DNA from: Candidatus Omnitrophota bacterium
GTDB taxonomy: Bacteria; Omnitrophota; Gorgyraeia; Zapsychrales; Fredricksoniimonadaceae
Direction: 5' to 3'
DNA length: 47,574 bases
NCBI GenBank assembly: GCA_015228785.1
Contig: JADGCU010000009.1
Coordinates: forward strand, 1-47,574
Below, one piece after another: positions 9,575 to 18,083 of the stretch. The notes beneath the pieces are model-generated. The model was not told the origin of the DNA. It saw only the letters and a program-made list of their open reading frames with translations, and did not search any database. Position 1 is the stretch's first letter. The number at the start of each line of letters is the position of its first letter. The translations under genes were made by a program, and so were the position numbers.

Positions 9575-10858
9575 ATGTATAAGAAATCCACTCTCTCCAA
9601 TAAACTTCGCGTGATATCCAACGAGCTCAAAGATCGTGAGAGCGTGGCTATCGGCATTTGGGTGGGTGTGGGCGGTCGTTTTGAAGATGATGCCATGAAG
9701 GGAGCAGCGCATTTTCTTGAACATATCCTGTTTCGGGGAAGCCTCAAGTATTCCTGTAACGAGATCAAAGGAATGATCGAGGGAGTAGGCGGGACGTTGA
9801 ACGCCTTTACGGGTGAGGAGCAAACCTGTTATTACGCAAAGGTTCCTTCCAAGCATTTTGAGACGACCATGGATATTCTTTGCGACATGGTCTTTTTTCC
9901 TCTTATTCAAAAGAATGATCTGGAGCGCGAACGCTCGATTATTCTTGAGGAGATCAAGATGTATAACGATCTTCCTCAGTATCATGTTCTTGAACTTTTG
10001 GACGCGCTTGTTTGGCCTGAGCATCCTTTGGGTAAGAGCTTGGCTGGTAGTAAAGAGACGGTCGGCAATATGAGTCAGGCAGGGCTTCGTCGGTTTCATA
10101 GAAAATATTATGCGCCGGACAATGTTGTTGTGTCTGTATGTGGGAATTTTTCGCATGAAGCGGTGGCAGATTCTCTTGATCATAAACTCGGCAATTTTCG
10201 CGATCAGCCCAAAGAAGAATTCGAATCTTTTAAGGGGACTCAGAAGAAAGCACGGAGCAAGTTTTTCTTTAAGCAAACCGAACAGATGCATCTGGCGATG
10301 GGTTTTCCAAGCCTGAGGGCAGATCATCCGGATATCTATGCTCAGACAGTGCTTAATATTATGCTTGGCGGGAATATGTCGAGCCGGCTTTTTGATGAGC
10401 TGCGCGAAAAAAGAGGGCTCGCCTACTCGATCTATTCGACGACAAAAACATTCGACGATACAGGGATGTTCATGATCAAGGCCGGGGTGGATAACAAAAA
10501 GCTGCTTGATGCGGTGGGGTTGATTTTGAAGGTCTTGAGTAAGATCAGGCGAGGGACAATTTCTGACAAGGAATTTGTTCGGGCGCGGGAGTACTTCTTG
10601 GGGCAGTTTCTCTTGGGCCTTGAGGACACGATGGAACATATGATGTGGATTGGCGAGTCGATGATAGAGCGTAACCGTATTCGAACGCTCGGGGAGGTCA
10701 TTTATCGGACAAATGCCCTGACTCCTGAGGATATTCGTCGAGTGGCGAATAATATTCTTAAAGAAAAACATCTGAGTCTTGCTGTTGTTGGGCCATTGGA
10801 GGCGTCTCAGGAGAAAGCTCTTTCTGGTTTTGTTCATGGAAAGGCTGATATCGCTTAA
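9575..10858 (+). CDS. M16 family zinc peptidase
   Basis: GAAHFLEHILFRGS (HxxEH inverted zinc motif), R/Y-type C-terminal motif ELREKRGLAYSIYS. Confidence 0.92.
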   Translation: MYKKSTLSNKLRVISNELKDRESVAIGIWVGVGGRFEDDAMKGAAHFLEHILFRGSLKYSCNEIKGMIEGVGGTLNAFTGEEQTCYYAKVPSKHFETTMDILCDMVFFPLIQKNDLERERSIILEEIKMYNDLPQYHVLELLDALVWPEHPLGKSLAGSKETVGNMSQAGLRRFHRKYYAPDNVVVSVCGNFSHEAVADSLDHKLGNFRDQPKEEFESFKGTQKKARSKFFFKQTEQMHLAMGFPSLRADHPDIYAQTVLNIMLGGNMSSRLFDELREKRGLAYSIYSTTKTFDDTGMFMIKAGVDNKKLLDAVGLILKVLSKIRRGTISDKEFVRAREYFLGQFLLGLEDTMEHMMWIGESMIERNRIRTLGEVIYRTNALTPEDIRRVANNILKEKHLSLAVVGPLEASQEKALSGFVHGKADIA

Positions 10859-10919
10859 GACATATCTCGAGGAGGGCCTATGGCTTTCCACAGATGTTTC
10901 TATTAAAGTTTTTTTGAGA

Positions 10920-10948
10920 TTGACACGGGGAAATCTCTCTATTACACT
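10920..10948 (+). promoter_or_regulatory. Sigma70-like promoter TTGACA-N17-TACACT
   Basis: TTGACA 10920-10925, TACACT 10943-10948; upstream of small ORF with SD aaggagg. Confidence 0.65.
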
Positions 10949-10983
10949 CAGAGCTATCATTAATCCATTCAAGGAGGTTGTTC

Positions 10984-11154
10984 ATGGAGAAGTTGGCATT
11001 TTATGATGTGAAGTCCAAGAAGAAGTTTGAATCTGATCAGTATAAGGTTCAAGAGAAGAGTGGTCGGTTTTTTGCTGTTACAAAGTCTCCTAATGGTCCG
11101 CACGAATGCTGGAGAGTTCTCAGCAAGGATCAGGCTGCAAAATTAAAGAAGTAA
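10984..11154 (+). CDS. 56-aa small protein, not in the supplied ORF track
   Basis: MEKLAFYDVKSKKKFESDQYKVQEKSGRFFAVTKSPNGPHECWRVLSKDQAAKLKK*; strong SD aaggagg and consensus-like promoter. Confidence 0.75.
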   Translation: MEKLAFYDVKSKKKFESDQYKVQEKSGRFFAVTKSPNGPHECWRVLSKDQAAKLKK

Positions 11155-11162
11155 GTCAACGG

Positions 11163-11597
11163 TTGAGTGAAAAGGACAGAGATATCGCCGCTACGTTGAC
11201 ATCATTACAGAGTGCTAAGAAAATCGCCCGATTTGCTTTCGACAAGAAAGCTGAAAATATCGTGCTTTTGAACATGTCGGGAGTCGTCAATTATTGTGAC
11301 CGCTTCGTGATTTGCTCGGGTACGAGTTCCCGCCATGTCAAGGCCATTGCCGATGGGATCGAAGAAGGTTTGGAAGATCTTGGCATTAAGATCAAATTCA
11401 AGCAGGGATTAGACAGTATTTCAAAATCGCGGTCGTTTTCTTTTGGAAATCCTCCGGTATCGCCGGAGGATTCCAATGGGCGATGGGTCTTGCTTGATAT
11501 GGGAGATGTGGTTGTTCATATTTTTGAAGGTGCCTCGCGCGAATTCTATGCCCTTGAGCATTTGTGGAGTGAAGCCAAACAAGACAAGTGGTCGTGA
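11163..11597 (+). CDS. rsfS: Ribosome silencing factor (RsfS/Iojap); start uncertain, TTG 11163 proposed
   Basis: VVNYCDRFVICSGTSSRHVKAIADGIEE...WVLLDMGDVVVHIFEGASREFYALEHLW. Confidence 0.88.
   Translation: MSEKDRDIAATLTSLQSAKKIARFAFDKKAENIVLLNMSGVVNYCDRFVICSGTSSRHVKAIADGIEEGLEDLGIKIKFKQGLDSISKSRSFSFGNPPVSPEDSNGRWVLLDMGDVVVHIFEGASREFYALEHLWSEAKQDKWS
11444..11477. repeat. Near-perfect 14-bp inverted repeat (5-nt loop) inside rsfS
   Basis: ttggaaatcctccgg / tatcg / ccggaggattccaa; single bulged A. Confidence 0.8.
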
Positions 11598-11621
11598 TCG
11601 TTCCTTCCCGATAAGAGCCGT

Positions 11622-13292
11622 ATGTTGTCCTTAATCCGTAATCAGTTAACTGATTTGATTCGTTCTTCATGTGGCGAACTTGGTGCACTCCCGCCTGATA
11701 TGTCCATTATTTTAGATGCCCCGGTTGTTAAAGAGCACGGGGATCTTGCCTGTAACATCGCTTTGCAGCTCAGCAAAATTCTTCGTCGGAATCCTTTCGA
11801 GATCGCTCAAACCATTAAAAAGTCTTTAGAGGAACGAATTCCTGTCTCAGCCTTGAAGGGCAAGATCACCTCTGTTGAAGTTTTAAAACCGGGTTTTATT
11901 AATTTCCGTCTTTCTCCTTTAGCTTATTATGAAGTTCTTCAAGATATCCTTGTGAAAGGCGTGATCTTTGGTCATACGGATTTGGGAAAAGGAAAGAGGG
12001 TCCTTGTAGAATTTGTATCAGCCAATCCGACGGGCCCTTTGACCGTGGCTCATGCGCGACAGGCCGCGGTGGGGGATGTCCTGGTTAATATTCTTAATGC
12101 GACAGGCCATCATGCGCAGCGCGAGTTTTATGTGAACGATGGGGGCAATCAGATCCGTACGCTTGGGACCTCGGTGCTTTCACGTGTCAAAGAGATTTTC
12201 GGTGAGAAGATTGTTTATCCTGAAGATTGCTATCAGGGGGATTATATTAAAGATATGGCGAAGATCTTTGTCGACGAGAGAAAGATTGTTTCTCTTGAAG
12301 ATGTGGAAAAGCATTCTTTTGAAGAATATTGCTCTTTTTCCAAGAATTACCTGATGGATGTAATTCGCGAGGATTTGAGACTTTTTCGTGTTACCTTTGA
12401 TAATTGGTCCTTTGAGTCTGAGGTTGCGACTCACGATAAGATTGAAAAGACACTGGAAGATCTAAAGGGTAAGGGATTTATATACGAAAAAGATGGTGCT
12501 CTGTGGTTTGCGTCTACGCAGTTTGGGGATGACAAAGACCGTGTTGTTAAAAAGAGCGATGGCTTCTATACCTATCTGGCGCCTGATATCGTATATCATA
12601 AGAATAAATATGATCGGGGCTTTGATCTTCTGGTTGATATTCTGGGCCCTGATCATCACGGCTATATTCCGCGGATCAAGGCAGCGGCTCAGGCCTTGGG
12701 CAAGGATGTCACGGCCCTTGAGGGACTTATTATTCAACTGGCGACCATTTTTCGTGATGGCAAACAACTTCGGATGTCAACGCGAGCCGGTGAGTTTATT
12801 AGCCTTCGGGAGGTGGTTAATGAGGTCGGGACTGATGCGGGACGGTATTTTATGCTGATGCGGCAGGTGAGTCAGCAGCTTGAGTTTGACATTGATCTCG
12901 CGAAGAAACAGGCTCCTGAGAACCCTGTTTTTTATATCCAGTATGCTCATGCCCGCATTTGCAGTATCCTTCGTAAGGCCAAGGATGAGGCGTCTCTTTT
13001 GCCGACAAAAAATTTCATGCGACTTTCGGAAGATGCGGAAATTGATCTTATTAAGAAGCTTGGCCAGTTTCCAGACTTTTTGAATCTTTGCTCTCAGCAG
13101 CTTGATCCAGCGGCGCTCCCTCGTTATATGCAGGAGTTGGCGGGGGTTTATCACCGTTTTTATGATCGTTGTCGCGTCATTGACGAGGATAAGGTTCTTT
13201 CTTCGGAACGTTTGGCGTTGTGTGATGCGACGCGTATTGTTTTGGCTAATGGCTTAAAGATCCTGGGGATTACGGCTCCGGAGAAAATGTAA
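11622..13292 (+). CDS. argS: Arginyl-tRNA synthetase
   Basis: VEFVSANPTGPLTVAHARQAAVGD (HIGH region), DILGPDHHGYIPRIKAA, KQLRMSTRAGEF, DAGRYFMLMR. Confidence 0.96.
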   Translation: MLSLIRNQLTDLIRSSCGELGALPPDMSIILDAPVVKEHGDLACNIALQLSKILRRNPFEIAQTIKKSLEERIPVSALKGKITSVEVLKPGFINFRLSPLAYYEVLQDILVKGVIFGHTDLGKGKRVLVEFVSANPTGPLTVAHARQAAVGDVLVNILNATGHHAQREFYVNDGGNQIRTLGTSVLSRVKEIFGEKIVYPEDCYQGDYIKDMAKIFVDERKIVSLEDVEKHSFEEYCSFSKNYLMDVIREDLRLFRVTFDNWSFESEVATHDKIEKTLEDLKGKGFIYEKDGALWFASTQFGDDKDRVVKKSDGFYTYLAPDIVYHKNKYDRGFDLLVDILGPDHHGYIPRIKAAAQALGKDVTALEGLIIQLATIFRDGKQLRMSTRAGEFISLREVVNEVGTDAGRYFMLMRQVSQQLEFDIDLAKKQAPENPVFYIQYAHARICSILRKAKDEASLLPTKNFMRLSEDAEIDLIKKLGQFPDFLNLCSQQLDPAALPRYMQELAGVYHRFYDRCRVIDEDKVLSSERLALCDATRIVLANGLKILGITAPEKM

Positions 13293-13300
13293 TTTAGAAA

Positions 13301-13373
13301 GGGCACAGGGCACAGGACACAAGAGAATCCTGTTAGAATAGATTTGTTCTTGTGTTTTGTGCATTGTACTTTG
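13301..13373. repeat. Intergenic long imperfect inverted repeat between argS and recJ
   Basis: gcacaggacacaaga 13310-13324 pairs with tcttgtgttttgtgc 13348-13362 (15 bp with two G-U), with an imperfect outward extension. Confidence 0.55.
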
Positions 13374-13387
13374 TGTTTTAGTGATTC

Positions 13388-15073
13388 ATGCCAAAAATCT
13401 GGCGCCTTAAACCTCCCCAGCCTAAACTGCAAGCCGAACTTAGCAGCGCACTTCATATCCATCCTATCGTTGCGCAGATTTTAATTAATCGTGGAGTATT
13501 GACGCAAGAAGCTGCGGCATCGTTTTTGTCTCCCCAACTCGATGATCTTTTTGATCCTTTTCTTTTGAAGGGGATGGATAAGGCTGTGGCGCGTGTGCGT
13601 TTGGCAAAGGCAAACAATGAAAAGGTCATGATTTATGGTGATTATGATGTTGATGGGGTGACCTCTGTTGCGGTTCTTTGGCGAGCTCTCAAGAAATTTG
13701 GAATTGATGCGATTAAATATATTCCGCATCGGATGGAAGAAGGTTACGGATTAAATCTTGAGATTATCCCGCTTGCCAAGGAATTGGGCGTCACGCTTTT
13801 GATGACCGTTGATTGCGGGGTGACCTCTTGCGAGGAGGTCAAGGCTCTTCAGAAAGAGGGGATTGACGCTGTTATTACGGATCATCATGAACCTGAGGAA
13901 GACAGGTTGCCGGATGCTGTCTCAATTATTGATGCTAAGCAGCCGGGCTGCACGTATCCTTTTCGAGATCTTGCGGGAGTTGGGATTGCGGCTAAATTTG
14001 CGCATGCGCTTTTAGGGGAGTTTCCTAAAGAGGATTTGGATCTGATTACACTGGGGACAATTGCGGATGTTGTGCCGCTTCGGGGTGAGAATAGGATCAT
14101 TGTCCGCTTTGGGCTTCCTATGATCATGAAGACGAAAAAGCGGGGGCTGAAGGCGTTGATTCAATCGGCTCGCATTGAGGGGAAAGAGGCCAGTCCTTAT
14201 CTTGTCGGATTTATTCTGGGCCCCAGGCTTAATGCGGCAGGCCGTATGGGAACAGCCAACACATCACTGGATCTTCTTTTGTCAGAAGACGCCACAAGTT
14301 CTGCGGCACTGGCAAGTTCGCTTGAGGCTCATAATCGCGATCGGCAGCGCCTTCAGGGGGTTGTCTTTGATGAAGCGATTGCCCAGATCGATTCAGATCA
14401 GGCGCTCTTTAAGCGGGATGTGATTGTTGCTCACGGCGAGGGATGGCACAAAGGGGTTTTGGGGATCGCCGCATCTAAGATCGCGGAGCGATATGGCAAA
14501 CCCGCGATCGTGATTTCTTTCTCAGAAGGGTTTGGTGTGGGGTCTGCGCGCTCTGTAGAGGGGTTTCATTTGAATGAAGCACTGGCTCATTGTTCCGGGA
14601 TCCTCGATGAGTTTGGTGGTCATAAACGTGCGGCAGGGCTGAAGCTCAAGCATGAGCGAGTTGCGGAGTTCAGAGAGAAGATCAATGATTTTGCCAAAGG
14701 TATTTTTCAGCAGGAACCTGTACCAACTCTTGAAATCGATACGGAATTGCCGCTGACACAAGTGAGTATGGAGCTTGTGAAGACCGTTGCATCTCTTGAG
14801 CCACATGGTGAGGGGAATCCAGCACCGCTTTTTGCTACGCGGCGGTTGATGGTGAAGAGTCGTCCCCAGGTTTTGGGAAAAGATACGATTAAATTTTGGG
14901 TGACGGATGGACGTGTTTCTCTTTCTGTTGTAGGATTTGGGATGGGCACAGGGTGTGCTGATCTTAGGATGGGGCAGGCCGTTGATATCGTCTACACTCT
15001 GGGGATTGATGATTGGAATAAGGCTCCGCAGGTGCAGCTTGTTCTCAAGGATATTCGATCGATAATTAAATAA
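13388..15073 (+). CDS. recJ: Single-stranded-DNA-specific exonuclease
   Basis: IYGDYDVDGVTSVAVLW, TVDCGVTSCEE, VITDHHEPE, GPRLNAAGRMG, GHKRAAGL. Confidence 0.95.
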   Translation: MPKIWRLKPPQPKLQAELSSALHIHPIVAQILINRGVLTQEAAASFLSPQLDDLFDPFLLKGMDKAVARVRLAKANNEKVMIYGDYDVDGVTSVAVLWRALKKFGIDAIKYIPHRMEEGYGLNLEIIPLAKELGVTLLMTVDCGVTSCEEVKALQKEGIDAVITDHHEPEEDRLPDAVSIIDAKQPGCTYPFRDLAGVGIAAKFAHALLGEFPKEDLDLITLGTIADVVPLRGENRIIVRFGLPMIMKTKKRGLKALIQSARIEGKEASPYLVGFILGPRLNAAGRMGTANTSLDLLLSEDATSSAALASSLEAHNRDRQRLQGVVFDEAIAQIDSDQALFKRDVIVAHGEGWHKGVLGIAASKIAERYGKPAIVISFSEGFGVGSARSVEGFHLNEALAHCSGILDEFGGHKRAAGLKLKHERVAEFREKINDFAKGIFQQEPVPTLEIDTELPLTQVSMELVKTVASLEPHGEGNPAPLFATRRLMVKSRPQVLGKDTIKFWVTDGRVSLSVVGFGMGTGCADLRMGQAVDIVYTLGIDDWNKAPQVQLVLKDIRSIIK

Positions 15074-15094
15074 ATTCTCAAAGAAAGGATGCTT

Positions 15095-15712
15095 ATGAAG
15101 AAGGAATTGAGGGAGAAGTTCGCAGGATATAAGGCGGGAAAGTCTATTAAGGGCACGCAGACGGAGAAGAATCTTCTGAAAGCTTTTGCTGGTGAATCTC
15201 AGGCGCGTAACCGGTATAATATGTTTGCGGGTGCGGCTCGTGAGGAGGGGTTTGATCAGATTGCGGCTATTTTTGATGAGACGGCGCATAATGAGAAGCA
15301 TCATGCGCAAATTTTCTTTTCTTTTCTTGAAGGAGGGGTGGTTGAGATCCAGGCTTCTTATCCTGCTGGTAAGGTTGGTTTAACGCTTGAGAATCTGGAG
15401 GCTGCGGCTGATGGGGAACATGAAGAGTTTGTTGATCTGTATCCTGCGTTTGCTGATGTAGCAGAGAAGGAAGGTTTTGTTAAGATTGCTGGACAGTTTC
15501 GAATGATCGCTAAGATCGAGAAGGAGCATGAGGAGCGTTATCGTAAGCTTGCTGATAATGTCAAAAGCGGAAAGGTTTTTGCCAAAGATCAGGAAGTAGA
15601 GTGGGTCTGTCGTGAGTGCGGGCATATTCATGTTGGCAAGCAGGCACCGGCCGCGTGTGCTGCGTGTCAGAATCCACGCAGTGTCTTTGAGATTCGGGTG
15701 AAGAATTATTAA
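15095..15712 (+). CDS. Rubrerythrin
   Basis: LLKAFAGESQARNRYNMFAGAAREEGF, ETAHNEKHHAQ, C-terminal rubredoxin-like CRECGHIHVGKQAPAACAAC. Confidence 0.95.
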   Translation: MKKELREKFAGYKAGKSIKGTQTEKNLLKAFAGESQARNRYNMFAGAAREEGFDQIAAIFDETAHNEKHHAQIFFSFLEGGVVEIQASYPAGKVGLTLENLEAAADGEHEEFVDLYPAFADVAEKEGFVKIAGQFRMIAKIEKEHEERYRKLADNVKSGKVFAKDQEVEWVCRECGHIHVGKQAPAACAACQNPRSVFEIRVKNY

Positions 15713-15759
15713 TTTCGAGTTCCATTAGGCGGTAATGGTTCCGAGCGGGAGTATGCGCG

Positions 15760-16260
15760 ATGTATTATTTTTCCTATAGTTATTTCTTGAATCGTCGTGC
15801 GTTCTTTCTTACGTGTCCAGATGCATCTTATTTAGGACTTGCGGAGCTTTCTGGATATATGCTTATGTTTGACGGATACTCACCGCTTCGAAGGGGAGCG
15901 ATTGCTAATATTGAGACATCTGAAGATGATGAAGTGTGGGGTTGTTTGTATGATGTTTCTCAAGACAATCTCGATGCGTTAGACCGGTTTCACGGTTATC
16001 CTAATCATTCCAAGCGTTCTCATTTGAAGGTCAGGAGCAAGGCTACAGGGGAGAACGTTGAGGCTTGGGTGTATTATCATGATCCATTGGCAGAAGGGGT
16101 GCCTTCGCATGAGTATATTAGGGCGGTTGTCAAAGGAGCTCGCGACAGCGGCATTCCTGAGGGATATATTGATGACTGGATGCGGCCTTTTATGCGGATT
16201 TCTGATAAGTTCGATTCATTGGAATCCAAAGATGAAGGTATTGGGTATAAAGAGTATTAA
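15760..16260 (+). CDS. Gamma-glutamylcyclotransferase-like (AIG2/GGCT fold) protein
   Basis: YYFSYSYFLNRRAF, GYSPLRRGAIANIE, VWGCLYDVSQDNLDALDRFHGYP, AWVYYHDP. Confidence 0.8.
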   Translation: MYYFSYSYFLNRRAFFLTCPDASYLGLAELSGYMLMFDGYSPLRRGAIANIETSEDDEVWGCLYDVSQDNLDALDRFHGYPNHSKRSHLKVRSKATGENVEAWVYYHDPLAEGVPSHEYIRAVVKGARDSGIPEGYIDDWMRPFMRISDKFDSLESKDEGIGYKEY

Positions 16261-16304
16261 CTTTCACGTTCTTGGGGCATAAGAGTTATAGTTAAGGGGC
16301 CAAT

Positions 16305-16694
16305 ATGTCTGATAAAGACACATCTATTCAGGAATTAAAAGAGATAATGAAGAAATTTGTACGTGCGAGATCGTGGGAACAGTACCATTCTCCCAAGAAT
16401 CTCAGTGCGTCGCTCGCAATCGAAGTTGCGGAGTTGATGGAGCATTTTCAATGGTTGACGGAGGAGCAGTCTCGGGAGATCAAATCTAATAAAGAAAAGA
16501 TGGCGCATGTTCACGATGAGATCGCGGATGTCGCGAGTTATTTGTTGGGTTTGTGTAATGTTTTGGGCGTAGATTTGAGCGATGCCATGAGATCAAAGAT
16601 GGAAAAGAACAATAAGAAGTATCCTCCCGGGGTGCAGAAGGAGCAGATCCATAAATATACGTATTCTAAGCGTTCTAAAGGTGGAAAGACGTGA
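16305..16694 (+). CDS. MazG-like nucleotide pyrophosphohydrolase
   Basis: WEQYHSPKNLSASLAIEVAELMEHFQW, HVHDEIADVASYLLGLCN. Confidence 0.88.
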   Translation: MSDKDTSIQELKEIMKKFVRARSWEQYHSPKNLSASLAIEVAELMEHFQWLTEEQSREIKSNKEKMAHVHDEIADVASYLLGLCNVLGVDLSDAMRSKMEKNNKKYPPGVQKEQIHKYTYSKRSKGGKT

Positions 16695-17425
16695 AGAATT
16701 CTTTGCCGCCCAAGGTGGTTATGGTTAAGGATGAGCAGCCAAGAACGCCGGAGTCATTTGTTGGGCTTTTTAACCTGTTTGAGGTTGTTTCTGTTACAGA
16801 GTTTGGGGCTTTTTTGAGTTGGGGGTTTGCTAAGGATTTATTTGTTCCTTGGGCAGAGCAGAAGCGTCAGATGAAGGTCGGGGAGTCGTATATTGTTTAT
16901 GTTTATCAAGATGAAAAGACGGGCCGGCTTGCGGGATCTTCTAAAATAAATAAGTTCCTGAATGCGAGACCTGTTGATTTGTGCGAGAATCAGACCGTTG
17001 ACCTTCTGATCTGTCATCAAACAGATATGGGAATTAATGCGATTGTTAACAATGCCTTCTGGGGACTGCTTTATAAGACGGAAGTTTTTCAAACATTGAG
17101 CTATGGTCAGAAGATCAAGGGTTTTGTCAAGAAGGTGAGGGAAGATGGGAAGATCGATCTGTGTCTTCAGCGGCCGGGATATCATGCAGTAGGTGGACTT
17201 TCGGGCATGATTCTTGAACATTTGAAGGCCCAGGGAGGAACAAGTTCGCTTACAGATAAGACGCCGCCAGAGAAGATCTATCAATTGTTTGGTGTGAGCA
17301 AAAAGAAATTTAAAATGGCCGTGGGGCTCTTGTTTAAGGAGCGACAGATTTTAATTGAGAAAGATCAGATCAGGTTAGTTCAGGGGCAAAAAATGGATTT
17401 TACCTCTGGGAGGAAAGGGTGCTGA
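16691..17425 (+). CDS. S1-domain RNA-binding protein, CvfB-like
   Basis: VVSVTEFGAFLSWGFAKDLFVPWAEQ, LGVSKKKFKMAVGLLFKE winged-helix tail. Confidence 0.75.
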   Translation: MKNSLPPKVVMVKDEQPRTPESFVGLFNLFEVVSVTEFGAFLSWGFAKDLFVPWAEQKRQMKVGESYIVYVYQDEKTGRLAGSSKINKFLNARPVDLCENQTVDLLICHQTDMGINAIVNNAFWGLLYKTEVFQTLSYGQKIKGFVKKVREDGKIDLCLQRPGYHAVGGLSGMILEHLKAQGGTSSLTDKTPPEKIYQLFGVSKKKFKMAVGLLFKERQILIEKDQIRLVQGQKMDFTSGRKGC

Positions 17426-17739
17426 CCAATAATGATATTATGAAGAAACTTCGCGTTGCTTTGAAGCTCAGGGACGTGGATATCCTTGAGATTTTGAAGC
17501 TCGCTGATTTTGAGATCTCGGCGACTGAGTTGTCGGCCTTCTTTCGCAGGGAAGATCATGAGCATTACAGGCCGTGTGGGGATCAGGTGTTGCGTCGGTT
17601 TCTTGATGGTCTTATTGTCAAGAATCGGGGAAAACAGCAGGATGGGGCACAGAGGCGTCTTGTGAAGAGAGGACCTCTGCCACCTATGGAGCCGGTGAAG
17701 CCTTTTGTTTATGGGAGGAAATTACATGAAACAAAATGA
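17419..17739 (+). CDS. DUF1456 (YehS-like) protein, GTG start overlapping upstream stop
   Basis: LTNNDIMKKLRVALKLRDVDILEILKLADFEISATELSAFFRREDH...YRPCGDQVLRRFLDGL. Confidence 0.8.
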   Translation: MLTNNDIMKKLRVALKLRDVDILEILKLADFEISATELSAFFRREDHEHYRPCGDQVLRRFLDGLIVKNRGKQQDGAQRRLVKRGPLPPMEPVKPFVYGRKLHETK

Positions 17740-18049
17740 TCAACGCAGTGAAAAGCGCATCAGTGTGGATCTTCCAGCTCAGATTATGGTGGGAACACAG
17801 CTTGTTTTAAACGGGATATTAAAGGATCTGTCTTTAAGAAGTGCGTTTATTGTTATGAAGAGCAGTGTGTATATGAAGCTCAATGATGAGGTCGGGTTTT
17901 CTATTATGCGTTCACCTGGCAGCAGTTCGGTCCTTATTCAGGGATGGGCACGGGTTTCACGTATTGTGGTGGGAGATGGCCTTGCGATTTATTTTACCAG
18001 TATGGATGATGCGTCGACAGGCCGGTTGAAGAAGCTTTTAAATGGTTAA
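17726..18049 (+). CDS. PilZ-like domain protein
   Basis: RSEKRISVDLPAQIMVG ... GILKDLSLRSAFIVM pattern; start moved to MKQNDQ. Confidence 0.55.
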   Translation: MKQNDQRSEKRISVDLPAQIMVGTQLVLNGILKDLSLRSAFIVMKSSVYMKLNDEVGFSIMRSPGSSSVLIQGWARVSRIVVGDGLAIYFTSMDDASTGRLKKLLNG

Positions 18050-18083
18050 TTATCTTTATTAGATGTGATGAAGATGTGTTTAG

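Noticed and set aside
9569-10972. 467-aa antisense ORF opposite the M16 peptidase
   Set aside because: Opposite-strand shadow of a clear CDS; sequence rich in H/R/N/L without domain features.
14522-15310. 262-aa antisense ORF over recJ/rubrerythrin
   Set aside because: Shadow ORF of well-supported + strand genes.
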